A stretch of 48,519 bases of DNA from Asparagopsis taxiformis (Eukaryota > Rhodophyta > Florideophyceae > Bonnemaisoniales > Bonnemaisoniaceae): positions 1 to 48,519 of the forward strand of contig JALQPE010002365.1 in assembly GCA_030407315.1 (NCBI GenBank), given 5' to 3'. The translations under genes and the position numbers were made by a program. Of this stretch, positions 10,645 to 22,409 are shown one piece after another. The notes under the pieces were generated by a model. That model was not told where the DNA came from. It saw only the letters and a program-made list of their open reading frames with translations, and ran no database searches. How positions within the stretch are numbered: the stretch's first letter is position 1; the number at the start of each line of letters is the position of its first letter.

Positions 10645-12811
10645 ATGGAGCAATTCTTGAAAACGGATTTGGCTGCAGAAAACTATTCCGAACAGGCCAG
10701 AGTTCGTGCAGTTCTCTTCGACGGAGAATCTGGCTGGGTGTACGGTGAAATTGTTGTTCAACGGATCGTTTAGGGGTGCTCCGGACGTCCAAAATTGTGT
10801 CAACCTCGAGATGACGGCGTACTACACTTGTAGCCGTTGGTGGGCCGGGCTGAAACCGAACTCGGTTGGTACCATTGGGCAGGAATGGATTGCTGGTTTG
10901 TTGGAAATCTTCGGGTACGTGAAGGAGGTGGCCGAGTATTGGAACGTTTCGGATGTGTTGAGGATGCTGGATGGCTCCATTCCCAGCGTGGGTGACCCGA
11001 GCAAGAGCTTCGACATTCACTCACGCGTTGTCGAAGTTTTTGCGCTGATGGTGCCCAAGAAGGGGTTCTGAGCGGACTTACATCCCAAGGAAGGCCCTCC
11101 CAATGGCTCCAAGTTTGAGAAGATCTTTCCCAATCGGAAGTCTGTGTTTTGAAAGGACGCCAGGAAAATGCTCCTGCGCGTAACTGGCTACCGCGACATG
11201 TAAATGCGGAAACAATTTTACGTGGTGGACCCACACATCCCACATGCTGCGCTCCCAGTCACATGTGGTCATGATTCCGCCAACCCTTCCCCTTCCATTT
11301 CCATTTCCCTGACCATCCCTTCATCCTCCATTCCTTTGCCTTTGAAGAATCCAATTGAGGTAGTACCACCTCAATTAGATTCTTCCAGCTATTCCGAGGC
11401 TGCCTCTGTTTCTGCCACTGCCCCTGTCGTGTCTGCATCGTCCGGAGTGGAAACTTCTGGGAAAGTGATGCCCAAAAGGAGTACCTGCCTGAAAGAGAGT
11501 CGTTCCGGTCGTGGTGGAACAGCGACGGCGGGTGGTGCGAGCCCTATTCAGGTCGTCGAGCTGGAGAGCGCACCCAAGGATGCGGGTAAAAGCTCCATCC
11601 TCGGGAAGCGCAACTGGGAAACCGCTTCTGCGACGCCCGAGCCCTCTACCAAAAAGAGGAAGCTCAGTGAGACTTCATCAAAGTCGTCGTCAAAGAAATC
11701 CAAGTCGGCTTCCAGAGGACGTTCTCGGGAGCCGATTCTCCAGTTCGACGACGCCCATGAAAATCCTATTCCCGACAGTATCGTCGATGAGAATGTGGCC
11801 GCCGTTCTCCCTAACGCAATTGCGTCTGGTAGCCCGATGAAGTACTACATGGAAATTACGACGGTAGAGACGGTGCGGGCGGAAATAAAGGCGGCAGCAT
11901 TCCTGGCAGCTGCATCGCCAGGTGCTGAGGACTCGGTGGTGGAATAGTACTTTGCGGTGAAGCGGCGTTGCTGGACAACATGGGGGTGGTTGTTGTGGAA
12001 GGCCTCTTGCAGTCGTCCACGGCTGGTAGTGCGACGCATGACCTCTTCAGTCACTTTTCTCGGCAGTTCCAGCTGGTTGAGGAGGTTGAAAAGCCACAGA
12101 AACCCTCCCAGCAGTCTGATTCTGATTATGAAGACAGGAAACCACAGGACGAGCCCCCAGATTTCGCCAAGCCCGGTTTTGATCCTTCGCCGTGGCATTT
12201 CATCCACAACGTGGGTGCTGCGAAGGACCGCATAGATGGTGGTCGTGGGCGACTCCCCCTGCCGCGGTGTGAATTGTGCGACAAGCTGGAGGAGGGGAAT
12301 TTGGATATGTACAGGAACAAGTTGGTGGCAGAGCTTGCTCTTGGTGTTTGTGCGGATTTCTTGAAGTTGGGAATGGAGGGTGAGGATCCTGTCTTTTTCC
12401 CGAAGACAGGATTACGGCTGCTTCTTAAAACAGATGGGGCTGCGGACCAGGATGGGCACACGGACTTCTGAGAATCCCAATTTTGAGGAGTCGGACCTAC
12501 CCAATCCCCATCCTATTTCATGATGTCGAGCGGATCCGATGGGTTCTTTATAGTAGCTGCACCTTATAGTCATGTATGCCTGGTCCATACGGACGCCGAC
12601 ATGTGGAAGGTTCCCGTTAACCACTTTTATGTGCCACCCTATTCCGTCTTAGTTGATCGCGGTGACCTTTACCATTACGGGGTCGGCTTCAGGTGAGGAG
12701 ATCTTCCTGTGGGAGCAGAATTTAGTCTATGGTCTGCCCACGCGCGGCCACATCTACTTGAAGACGGAGAAGGACGTCCTCACGGACCACATCCACACCG
12801 TCGAATATTAA
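10645..12811 (+). pseudogene. Degraded 2OG-Fe(II) dioxygenase, relative of the ParB-linked one
   Basis: Plus-strand segments in shifting frames: 10645-10773 (MEQFLKTDLAAENYSEQ), 10706-11071, 11204-11947 (Ser-rich, with nuclear-signal-like KKRK), 11968-12471, and two more up to TAA at 12809-12811. The last three align by eye with the dioxygenase at 39812-40680. LLLKTDGAADQDGHTDF parallels FLITGKGCPRQVPHNDF, giving the HxD iron site. VPPYSVLVDRGDLYHYGVGF parallels the VPPRSVFIGHG...HAGAG strand with the distal His. PTRGHIYL parallels the TTRYHTYF segment that would hold the 2OG-binding Arg. At least four frame changes suggest a pseudogene, though sequence error or introns are possible. Substrate unknown. 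Confidence 0.6.
11344..11385. repeat. Intragenic hairpin
   Basis: The arms GAAGAATCCAATTGAGGT and ACCTCAATTAGATTCTTC (one mismatch) flank a six-base loop inside the Ser-rich part of the degraded dioxygenase gene. The reading frame passes through it. Confidence 0.8.
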
Positions 12812-13261
12812 AAGTATGACAGGAGCAATAGATAGCATACGAGAAGTATTAAAACCTATGCTATTGTTCCCTGCTATGAAGTTCTGTCTTTCTCATCTCA
12901 ACATTATTCGCTTAGCCCACCTTTCTATTTTCATCTATACATCTGACCTTCATGTCATAGTTTAGTGCTACTAAGCCTATTGATTGCTACATTTTTGTAT
13001 TAGTCTACAACTTTACATGATTTCACTAGCTAGACCGTAGGGGGGAACTAGTTTTAGACCTTGACAACCCGTGAGGTTCGACTATAAGAGACGTTGCTGA
13101 GATAACACATGACACAGAATGCTCCTGGAAGCCACTCACAGCCGTACAAACGTTCTGCTGAGCCATGTTCCTGACTTCCCAATTCCTTGCTCACCCTTCC
13201 CTAGGTGGGAGGGGGACGGAACTCTCAGCCCCTTACAGCGGAAGCCGTTTACCGGGGATTC

Positions 13262-16077
13262 TTACAGCAAAGTCATCGTTACGATGACTTTGCTGTAAGA
13301 AAGCGTTTCCATTACAGTGGCCAAGAATTTTTTCACCGGGTAAAAAAATCATGGCAGCTGTAATGATTTATTTTCTTACAGCAAAGTCATCGTAACGATG
13401 ACTTTGCTGTAAGGAAACGTTTCCATTGCAGTGGCCAAAGAAATTTTACCGGGTAAAAAATCAGCAAGAATTTTTACCGGGTGAAAAATCGTGGCTGCTG
13501 TAATGATTTATTTTCTTACAGCAAAGTCATCGTTACGATGACTTTGCTGTAAGAAAGCGTTTCAATTACAGTGGCCAAGAATTTTTTACCGGGTAAAAAA
13601 TCATGGCTGCTGTAATGATTTATTTTCTTACAGCAAAGTCATCGTAACGATGACTTTGCTGTAAGCATCCCTGGTAAATTGCTTCCGCTGTAAGCGGCAG
13701 GTACTTCCGTCCTTTTCCGACCTAGGGAAGGGTGAGGAGGGAATTATGAAGTCAGGAAACAGGGTATAGGAATGGTATGGACGGCTGTAGGCGGCAATAG
13801 GTAACACATTGTGTTGTTTACACCCGGTTTGAGCTGGGTGTTGTGTCTAGTATGGTTGGAGGAGTGTACGAAATTTCTACCACGTGGTCGGAAATGGTTC
13901 AATTTTCTCACGACAGAGATTCTGACTTTCGAAATTCAAACTCGTTAAAGTGGGCTGGAGTTGGTGTGAACACCTCCAGGACCTCTGGGAAGGATCTGGT
14001 AACACATGTCCTGTGACTGCACGCGGTTATCCTCTCTGAAATCAACCATAGATTATCGGAGGGCAAAATCTACTCTTGGTGCCGTGTGGCACATTGACTA
14101 TACAAAACCGTCTGTTTCCAGTTTTTATATACTTTACTCTCGAGTAGATAGGATTTCAGCTGTCCGAGTAAAGAATGGGCCATATAAATGTTTCATTTCA
14201 ACACAAGCATTGTGCAATTCAACCTCTTCCAGGTCCAAAAACTTGTCCAGAGTACACTTCCAGGCCATCGCCTGGGAGCGTACTCTGGACAATTTTTTGG
14301 ACTAAGTGCACTTTCAAGTGCATGCACTTGGAGGCATCCAGTCCAAATCTACGTCGTTCCGACAAAGTTGAATTTTGGCCATGGCCGAAATTCATCATAT
14401 CTGCAGTTGTGAGAATCTGATGACCAAAAATCGATGCATTCTGCCAGCCCTAATGCGCAAGCCAGAAGCTTTACGGACAGATAAAACACCTTTCTGTAAT
14501 CCCCAGAGCCACTCCAGCCCTTATACACTACGGTGTTGAAAAGGGGGCCTCAGACAGTACGGTGAGACAGTGATTTTTACTGCCTCACTGTACAATGATC
14601 TTCAGGAAGTAGGATATTCTCTAAGCCTAGCACGGGAGAGAAAGATGGAAGCGTAGGCATGCAGAAGTATAGAGGCAATAGTATGTGTAGACTATGGCAG
14701 TGGTAGAAAAGTATTTCATGCACGAAAAGGACTGGTAGAGTGACACTAGAGAAGTGATGCTTAGCAGGAAGGGATGTGGAGATGATGAAGGAGGACAACA
14801 GACATGAGATCGAGGGTTGAGACCAACGGCTTACAGACGGAGCAGTTTACCAGGGATGTTTACAGCAAAGTCATCGTTACGATGACTTTGCTGTAAGAAA
14901 ACAATTCATTACAGTAGCCATGATTTTTTTACCGGGTAAAAAATTCCTGGCCACTGTAATGAAAACGTTTTCTTACAGCAAAGTCATCGTAACGATGACT
15001 TTGCTGTAAGCATCCCTGGTAAACTGCCTCAGCTGTAAGCGGCTGGGAGCTTGGTCCCTCCCTCACCTTGGGAAGGGTGAGCAAGGAATTGTGAAGCCGT
15101 AAAACATGGCAGAGGGATGGTTTGGACGGCTGTTAGCGGTGTTGGGGAGCACTCTGCGTCGTGCTAACCCAGTCTGGGCTGGGTGCCCTGCCTGGTACGG
15201 CGGGAGGAGTGCACAAAATTTCAAACACAATTTCCTCAAGAGTGAAATTCTGATTGTCGAAACTCAACCTCCCTAAAATGAACTAGAGCTGGCATGAGCA
15301 CCTCCAGGACGTCTGGAAAGGTACTGACAGCACGTTTTCGGAGCATTGGCGCAGCTGTTCTCTCTGAGATCAAGCATAGAGTATCCGTGGCCAGATTCTA
15401 TTCCTGGTGCCGTGTGGCACAGTGACCACACCAAATCGCCCTTTTCAGCAGACTATAGATCTGAGTTACTAGGAATCTAGCTGCCTTCAATACCAACATA
15501 GTTGGTAAGTAGGCTAGCCTAGGATTGTAGGAAAATCAGGAAGGATGGGAGGGTAGGTATGCAGCAACATGAAGGGGATAGTATGAGTAGATTATGGCGG
15601 TGGTAGAGAAGGATTGCACTCACTGAAGGGTCGGCTGGAGTGACACCGGAGTCGACATAGAAGGGAGGTTGGGATAGGCTGGGATGAAGGAAGACAAGAG
15701 ACATGAGAGAGAGGGTGAAGCCAGACCGCTTACAGCTGAGGCAGTTTACCGCGGGTGCTGACAGCAAAGTCATCGTTACGATGACTTTGCTGTAAGGAAA
15801 GAAAACATTACAGCAGGCACGTTTTTTTACCCGGTAAAAAAATTCTTGGTGATTTTTTACCCGGTAAAAATTCTTCGCCTACTGTAATGTTTCCTTTTCT
15901 TACAGCAAAGTCATCGTTACGATGACTTTGCTGTAAGAAAACGTTTCATTACAGTAGCCACGATTTTTTACCCGGTAAAAAAATTCTTGGTGATTTTTTC
16001 ACCCGGTAAAATCCTTCGCCCACTGTAATGTTTTCTTTTCTTACAGCAAAGTCATCGTAACGATGACTTTGCTGTAA
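13262..16077. repeat. 37-bp palindrome, nine copies in the macrosatellite
   Basis: Each copy is the arm TTACAGCAAAGTCATCGT, one central A or T, and its exact reverse complement. Copies lie at 13262-13298, 13376-13412, 13516-13552, 13628-13664, 14860-14896, 14973-15009, 15759-15795 (first bases TG), 15900-15936 and 16041-16077. They are almost invariant while flanking satellite sequence varies, which suggests either conversion or selection on the palindrome. Confidence 0.95.
14526..14590 (+). repeat. Third CACTA terminus-like fragment
   Basis: CACTACGGTGTTGAAAAGG followed by GGGCCTCAGACAGTAC matches the 8028 terminus for about 65 bases and then stops. It directly follows a 178-bp satellite unit (14345-14525). 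It may be a solo terminus, or the left end of a smaller element running to 24156. Confidence 0.7.
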
Positions 16078-16984
16078 GCATCCCTGGTAAACTGCCTCAG
16101 CTGTAAGCGTCTGGTACCTTGGTCCCTCTCTCACTTTGGGAAGGGTGAGATAGGAATTTTGAAGTCGGGAACATTGTGGAAGGATGGTTTCGACGGCTTC
16201 GGGCGGCTTTGAAGAGCAATCTGTGTCTTGTTCACCCGGGCTGAACTACCTAAAAAGTTCAGTATTGGGAGAGCAGCACGGTAAATTCCGACCACCATTT
16301 TCTCACGACAGAGATTCTGGCGGTCGAAATTCAAACTCGTTAAAATGGACTAGAGTTGGTGTGAACACCTCCAGGACCTCTGGAAAGGTACTACCTGCAC
16401 ATTTTCCGAGGCTACAAGAAGCCGGTCTCTCCAATATCAAGCATAGATTATCGGTGCGCAAAATCTACTCCTGGTGCTGTGTAGCACATTGACTATACAA
16501 AACCGTCCGTTTCCCGTTATAATAAACTATACTCTCAAGTAGGTAGGAATCTAGATATTCACCTTACATCGATGGTTATGAAGTAGGTTAGCCTAGGACT
16601 GAAGGACAGAAGGTAAAGGATAGGATGGTAGGCATGGGGTAAAATGAAGGTGGTGGTATGAGTAGAATACGGAAGTAGTAGACAGGTATTTAATGCACAG
16701 GAGGGGCGTGTGAAGTGACACCAGAGGCGCGGTGCGTCACAGGAAGGGAGACTGGAATAATGAAGGAGAACTAGAGGCATGAGAGATAGGTTGTTGAGGC
16801 ATGCTTCTAGCTCTATTATATAACTACATTGCTCCTCTATAGGCTACGCAATCCATTCCAGAAGTTCTAGTTAAAAATGGACTATATGAATGTTTCATTT
16901 CAATATCAGCATTGTGCAGTTGAGCCTCTTCAAGGTCCGAAAACTTGTCCAGAGTACGCTTCCAGGCCACTTGAAGGCATCCAG

Positions 16985-17690
16985 AACACTTGCACTTCGT
17001 TCTTGCAAAGTTCAATTTTGGCTATCACATCTCCAGTTGTGGGAGTCTGGTGACCAAAAGTCGATGCATTCTGGAATCCCTACCACGCAATTCAACAGCT
17101 TTACGGACACATAAAACACTTTTCCGTACTCCCTAGAGCCACTCCAGCCCTTACGGATCACTTACACTTCGTTCCGACAAAGTTCAATTTTGGCCATCAC
17201 ATCTCCAGTTGTGAGAATCTGGTGACCAAAAATTAGTGAACTCCGGAAGCTCTACCTCGCAAGCTACCAGCTTTCAGGGCAAATAAAACCCGTTACAGTA
17301 CTCCCCAGACCCACCCCAACCTTCCCAGACCACTTGCACTTCGTTCCGACAAAGTTCAATTTTGGCCATCACATGTCCAGTTGTGGGAATCTGGTGACCA
17401 AAACTCGATGCATTCTGTCAGCCCTAATGCGCAAGCCAGCAGCTTTACGAACTCATAGAACACTTTTCCGTACTCCCTAGACCCACTCCAACCCTTACAG
17501 ACCACTTGCACATAATTCGGACAAAGTTCCATTTTGACCATCACATCTCCAGTTGTGAGAATCTGGTGACCGAAAATCGATGAATTCTACCAGCCCTACC
17601 ACGCAAGCCAGAAGCTTTGAGTGCAATTAGAACACGTTTTAGTGCTTCCTAGAACCACCCCAACCCTTCCAGACCACTTTACAGCCTTTT
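16985..17690. repeat. 178-bp satellite, four units
   Basis: Four tandem units of roughly 175-180 bp share ACTTCGTTCCGACAAAGTTC, CATCTCCAGTTGTGAGAATC and GAGCCACTCCAGCCCTTAC. A single unit also occurs at 14345-14525, ending at the third CACTA terminus. No coding potential. Confidence 0.85.
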
Positions 17691-17783
17691 TCGCGGGGTC
17701 CGAAATCGTCTCCTTCTTCTTCCCGAGTGAGAAACATCAGTCCCTCTCGAATGCTTACAGAGAGGTTGGTTTACTATGGTTTC

Positions 17784-18065
17784 TTACAGCAAAGTCATCG
17801 TTAAGATGACTTTGCTGTAATGTTTTGTTTTCTTACAGCAAAGTCATCGTAACGATGACTTTGCTGTAATGTTTTGTTTTCTTACAGCAAAGTCATCGTA
17901 ACGATGACTTTGCTGTAATGTTTTGTTTTCTTACAGCAAAGTCATCGTAACGATGACTTTGCTGTAATGTTTTGTTTACTTACAGCAAAGTCATCGTAAC
18001 GATGACTTTGCTGTAATGTTTTGTTTACTTACAGCAAAGTCATCGTAACGATGACTTTTCTGTAA
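17784..18065. repeat. Tandem array of the 37-bp palindrome, 49-bp period
   Basis: Six palindromes start at 17784, 17833, 17882, 17931, 17980 and 18029, joined by the 12-base linker TGTTTTGTTTTC or a one-base variant. The first and last copies each have one mismatch. Two half-copies (AACGATGACTTTGCTGTAAG) follow near 18148 and 18222 in units of about 78 bp carrying GACAGCTTGTCCTGA. Any transcript would form a run of hairpins. Confidence 0.95.
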
Positions 18066-18549
18066 GCAACCTGGGTAAACTGCCTTTGCTGTAAGAAAAC
18101 TGAATAGCAGTTCCGACAGCTTGTCCTGAGGAGGCAAATCCGCCTTAACGATGACTTTGCTGTAAGAAAACAGAGAACTTACAGTTTTGACAGCTTGTCC
18201 TGAAGAAAAAAATCCGCCTTAACGATGACTTTGCTGTAAGAAAACAGAGTAATTACAGGTCTGACAGCTTGTCCTGAAAACCCGTCCTCCCGCCCAAGTT
18301 TATTCTTCCTACCCTAGAGCTCTACTGACGTTCCCAGTCGCAAGTATCGTACCACTTGAACACTATCACACAGCTAGAATTGTCACCTGTCCCTCATGGC
18401 GACCAGCGCCGAGCGAAGAGCGAAACAAGGGCCACAAGCACAGTCGCAAAAGTTCCATTCTCTCCATTGATCTCCCATATGACGATTCTACATAGGCGAC
18501 GGTTTCACTCGATGCCGTCTTCGCAAGCTGCGTCTCTATCGTCTGAGAA

Positions 18550-19441
18550 ATGTCGCATCTACGCATCGCATCTGTAGCCATCCTACTTGCGACAGCATTC
18601 TCACACGGTCTGCTGTCCGATCCGCCACAACGCGGGCTCCTCTCCGGCAGCGAACTATCGCCCTCAATATACTTTCATTCGGCGCCGCGTGATCGCTATG
18701 CGCATTTTCCTACTGGACTGAAAAGCACCGTTCGAGGTGCCGGATCGCGCTCTCAGGAAGTTGCGGGCGCACATAATTGGACGCTATTCGATCCCATGGC
18801 GCAGAGCGATACATGGCGCTCCGGTGTGTGTGGTGACGAGAAGGGGGCCCGCAGCAGCATCTTCGTGGTGGTAGGTTTTATTATCGTGGCAGGATTTCGC
18901 GCAAGTACACCAAGGGCCAAGTTATTGAAGTCTCGACTGTTGTCATCGCCAATCATGGTGGATTCATGCAGTTACACTTATGTGATGTGTCCAAGTGCAA
19001 CGGCGAGATCTCAAAACAGTGTTTCAAACGTGGTACATGTCATGAACTGAAGCGTGCTAAATCTGCCTGCGATTAATCGCATAATTATGGTGCGGAGCGG
19101 TGTGGTCCGATTGATGAAAAGCATCCTGGGAGATGTATTTACCGTGTAAGATTGGGAACGGGCTGGAGAGATTTGGGGAAGCCACGATGAGATTTCGTCT
19201 ACAGAAAGGTGTTACAAGCCGACATTGCGTGTTACACTGGTACTGGGCTAGTGCTCATCAGTGTAGTGCACCGGGGCTGTCGGAGTATTTTGAGAGGATG
19301 GAAGGTGCTTGGGGCAAATGTAGGGGCCCCTACAGATACTGGTATCTCAAGAAAACCATGTGGTGGAGAGGTGTTTCCGCAGGAGTTTCATCAGTGCTCT
19401 GATGTGAGAATTGTTGAAAGGAAGCGTCTGCAGAGAGATTG
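18550..19441 (+). pseudogene. Decayed LPMO (AA15/chitin-binding-like) secreted protein gene
   Basis: The start encodes a signal peptide (MSHLRIASVAILLATAFS) followed directly by HG and DPPQRG. This is the arrangement of lytic polysaccharide monooxygenases, whose mature N-terminal His binds copper. Then come HNWTLFDP and SGVCGDEKG. After a frame change near 18845 the family's core follows: RKYTKGQVIEVSTVVIANHG and GFMQLHLC. After an in-frame TAA and further phase changes come RHCVLHWYWASAHQC and PQEFHQCSDVRIV. The order fits AA15-like LPMOs, copper enzymes that cleave chitin or cellulose. Repeated frame changes and a stop make it a pseudogene, probably a host gene captured by the element. Confidence 0.7.
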
Positions 19442-19470
19442 ATTACGAATTAGAATTGGGACAAGTTGAT

Positions 19471-20040
19471 TCAAACACTGCCTTGAGGCAGTTTGAGAAA
19501 TTCGATAGTGCACTTCTCTAGCGATAGATACAGTGGCTGAAACTGTAATAGTTTGTCGATCAGGGATGCGATGGCAGCACTCTGAACGGCGACAGTGCCA
19601 GAGACCCAGATCAACATCCTTGTAAAAGTTTTCTGACTGCTTCCACCAGCCAAGTTTGGTAGTTGGCCTAAACAGCAAGCACCAATTCAGCGCATTTCTG
19701 TTGCTCGGCATCTAATGAAAAGGTTGAAAACGCTCTATATCTCAAACGGCATCGTGCACTGCCCAACGGCCAGAATCTCCTGACTAATCCTTCCACCGCA
19801 TAAACTAAACAACAACGCAATGGTCGGCATCAACCCCGCTTGTCGCAAATCAACACGATCGGCATTCCAGCACATTGGGTCGAACCATAACACAACAGTG
19901 TTAGCCGAGACACTGCGCATGGCCGTGATCGATAAACCACCGATACCAAGTTCATAATGCCCGAATCCTCCACTCGGCAGCATCACTGGTGATTTCCCGT
20001 TGTTTCCGCCATGCCTGTCGACCTTCACCCTCCATGCCAC
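19471..20040 (-). other. Short minus-strand open frames, uncertain
   Basis: Two open frames (19735-20040 and 19471-19653, overlapped by 19391-19711) have moderately protein-like composition, for example GGFGHYELGIGGLSITAMRS and TFTRMLIWVSGTVAV. They could be a further captured gene fragment on the opposite strand from its neighbours. I recognise no family. Confidence 0.2.
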
Positions 20041-20116
20041 GCATTCGACCGGTGAAATAACCGCACCAGCCGGCCATCACGTGCACCATTCCACGACGAC
20101 CCATCTGCGCAGCAGC

Positions 20117-21776
20117 ATGGCAGGGCTAAGTCTGCCGGAGATGGTCGAAGTGGGCATGACCGTGGAGGTACTGTGGCCGGTCGTGATCTGGGGCACGCGC
20201 AAGAAGGAAAACCCAACAAATTCTTGGTGGAAAGCGTGCGTGCTCGAGATTTGGTGCAATGGCATTGAAAATTGCGGGCGCATCGAGTACCATGAGAGCT
20301 TTGGTCATCCACGCACGATTTGCGTAGTTCGCTTTCTGGAAGGAAAACTCGTGGATTATGGCTCTCCGTCACGCGACGACTCGGTACAAATGCCGTCTAT
20401 GAACCTGAAATGGCGCATTGCAAACGCATCAAATCCGACGGAAGATGTTCAACTATCTTCTGCGTCAGGCAAAACGACACGCGGTGCACGTCACACTGCA
20501 GCCGCTGAAAGCTCGCTGCTCGCACAAAAAATTGCAGCTATGAGTCGCCAGCTCGACGACGTCCAGAGCTTGCTGCGCGAACACACGGATCAATGGGCAG
20601 TGATTGTCGATTGTGAATCATCTCGCGTTTCGACAGACGTCGCGCAGGTACCGCTCATGCGGAATTTGGCACAACTTTATGAAAAGGGCTGCCAGCCGAA
20701 CAGCGAAGAGGCAAGCGTAAGGTACAAACGCTGCGCATTGGCGGAAGATATCACGTCCGGACTTCAGCTGGGAAAAAAGTATCGCGATGCGGATGGCAGC
20801 GAAAGAGACTATGAACAAGCAGTGGCGCTGTTTCGTCGCGCAGCAGCCTCGGGATCGCTGGAGGCCAAGGTTCATCTTGTAAACATGTATGAGAATGGAC
20901 ATGAAGTGCAACAGGACTTGAAAAGGGCGTACGCCCTTTTCAAGTCCTGCTGCAACGTTGCAATTGTATCGGGAGGCAGCGGATGGAGGACTAGCAGTCG
21001 GCAGAACGAATATTGCAATCATGTACGAGACGGGACACGGCGTGGAGATGGACGAGGCGCGTGCAGCACAGTTGTACGAAGAGGGAATTATGGGCGGCGA
21101 TATCTCGGCAAAGAATGATCTTGGCGTCATGTTTGAGGAGGGATGCGGCGTGCAGAAGGACATTGCAGAAGATTTTCGACTGTACAAGTCGGGATCTGAT
21201 TACGGAGACGCAGATTGTATGAACAATCTCGCGACGCTGTACGACAATGGAAATGGTGAAGGGACTGATAAGAAGCGCGCTTTTGAGCTGTATGAGCGGT
21301 CAGCGCAGAGTGGGAATGCGTTTGCAATGTACAATTTAGCATGCATGCTGGAGAACGGCGAGGGCATTCGACGGGATTTGCGACGTGCGGTAACGCTGTA
21401 TGAATCGGCGGCACGCAAGGGGAATGTCGCAAGTAAGACGAGTTTAGCAGAGATGTATACATCGATATATCGAGGCGGAAAGGGTATTGATGTGGATTTC
21501 GTATAAGCGAGAGCGCTTTATGAGGAGGCGGTCCAGAAGTTTGACGTGGACGCGATGTGTAGTCTGGAAAAGATTTAAGAAACTGGGCTGGGTGTCGCGG
21601 TGGACTTGAAGAGGGCTTGGCGATTGTACGTTGATGCGCACTTGCATGGTGCTATTGAGGGAACGTGTGGGATGGAGCGGTTGGATCAGATCAAGGATGG
21701 CGTTGAGGTGAAAGAGGAGCGCAAGATGGACGCCGCTGTAGTAGTAAGTAAGCGGAAACGCAGTGGACGTAGTTAG
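20117..21776 (+). pseudogene. Sel1-repeat protein gene, interrupted
   Basis: From the ATG at 20117 (MAGLSLPEMVEVGMTVEVLW) the N-terminal 80 residues, with WWKACVLEIW...RIEYHESF...VVRFLEGKLVDYG, resemble a Tudor/Agenet-like barrel; that is a guess. A Gln/Leu-rich stretch follows, then Sel1 repeats of about 36 residues: AVALFRRAAASGSLEAKVHL, AAQLYEEGIMGGDISAKNDL, AFELYERSAQSGNAFAMYNL, AVTLYESAARKGNVASKTSL. A palindrome at 20908-20953 shifts the frame in mid-repeat. TAA stops at 21504 and near 21576 interrupt a frame that otherwise runs to a basic SKRKRSGRS end near 21776. Sel1 proteins act as scaffolds or adaptors. This copy is probably dead. Confidence 0.7.
20908..20953. repeat. 46-bp near-perfect palindrome inside the Sel1 gene
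   Basis: The arm GCAACAGGACTTGAAAAGGG-CGT is followed without a loop by its reverse complement (one mismatch). The left arm is in frame with the Sel1 coding sequence (VQQDLKRAY). The right arm looks like an inverted copy of it that displaces the frame. Confidence 0.9.
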
Positions 21777-22409
21777 CAACGTACCATCCATGATCAACAC
21801 TGAAAATTGAGTTCAATTCTCCGAATTATTTCGTGTAGTCGCCAAAGTTTTGCTTTCATCCGAAATGTGGAAATACACGAATTCATGTGTGCCTTTGACG
21901 AGTATTCCACGTCGCAGTACGACATCGGTTGGGCATGGCGCTGAAGAGCACAAATGTCCCGATGAACGCCATAGATTTCAGCTCTTTACGACGCGCTGCT
22001 TGTGTCATGGGTTACTCACTGCTGTTAACAGTACCACGTGCTGTTAACAGCACCTACGCCCAATTGGGCGTAGGTACTGCTATTGACCATCTGTGCTTGG
22101 AATGTATGGTAGGAAACACCAATTCAACGATGGGAACTGAGTTTGGACCTTTACCAAGACGGCATCCAAGCGGAGACATGTCTCGTCCGATTCCGGCATT
22201 TTTTGAACAAAATAACATTGAGATCTAAGAAAACTAGAAACCAACCTCGCCCACCACATCATCCTGATCAACCCGTCGGAAGTCGATCTCGCCCTCATCA
22301 CAATGCCGCTCAATACAGCATTTCTGCCAGCTACAGCTTGCATCTTTTGATCGAATAGAAACAGCGCATTTGTGAAGAGGTTCAAACCAGCCCAGTCAAC
22401 GCAGATCGT
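21777..22409. other. No clear gene; two small palindromes
   Basis: A 99-codon plus-strand frame (21929-22228) has no recognisable motif. GTGCTGTTAACAGCAC (22038-22053) and a perfect 24-bp palindrome ACCTACGCCCAA/TTGGGCGTAGGT (22052-22075) lie back to back within it. Confidence 0.4.

Larger units (their letters stand above)
13110..16810. repeat. Macrosatellite of about 0.9-1.1 kb units with foldback cores
   Basis: Three related units follow each other (about 13.1-14.2, 14.6-15.5 and 15.5-16.56 kb), with the start of a fourth at 16575. Each has a foldback core with outer arms resembling TCACCCTTCCCTAGG...CCTAGGGAAGGGTGA. Inside these are CTTACAGC/GCTGTAAG arms, then the 37-bp palindrome and ACCGGGTAAAAA or TTTTTACCCGGT hairpins. 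A conserved tail contains CTCCAGGACCTCTGG and GGTGCCGTGTGGCACA. Units diverge by visible substitutions, so the array is not very recent. No coding potential seen. Confidence 0.8.

Noticed and set aside
13262..18065. CRISPR array
   Set aside because: Repeats are palindromes with constant 12-base linkers or satellite spacers, not unique spacers, and the setting is eukaryotic with no cas genes.
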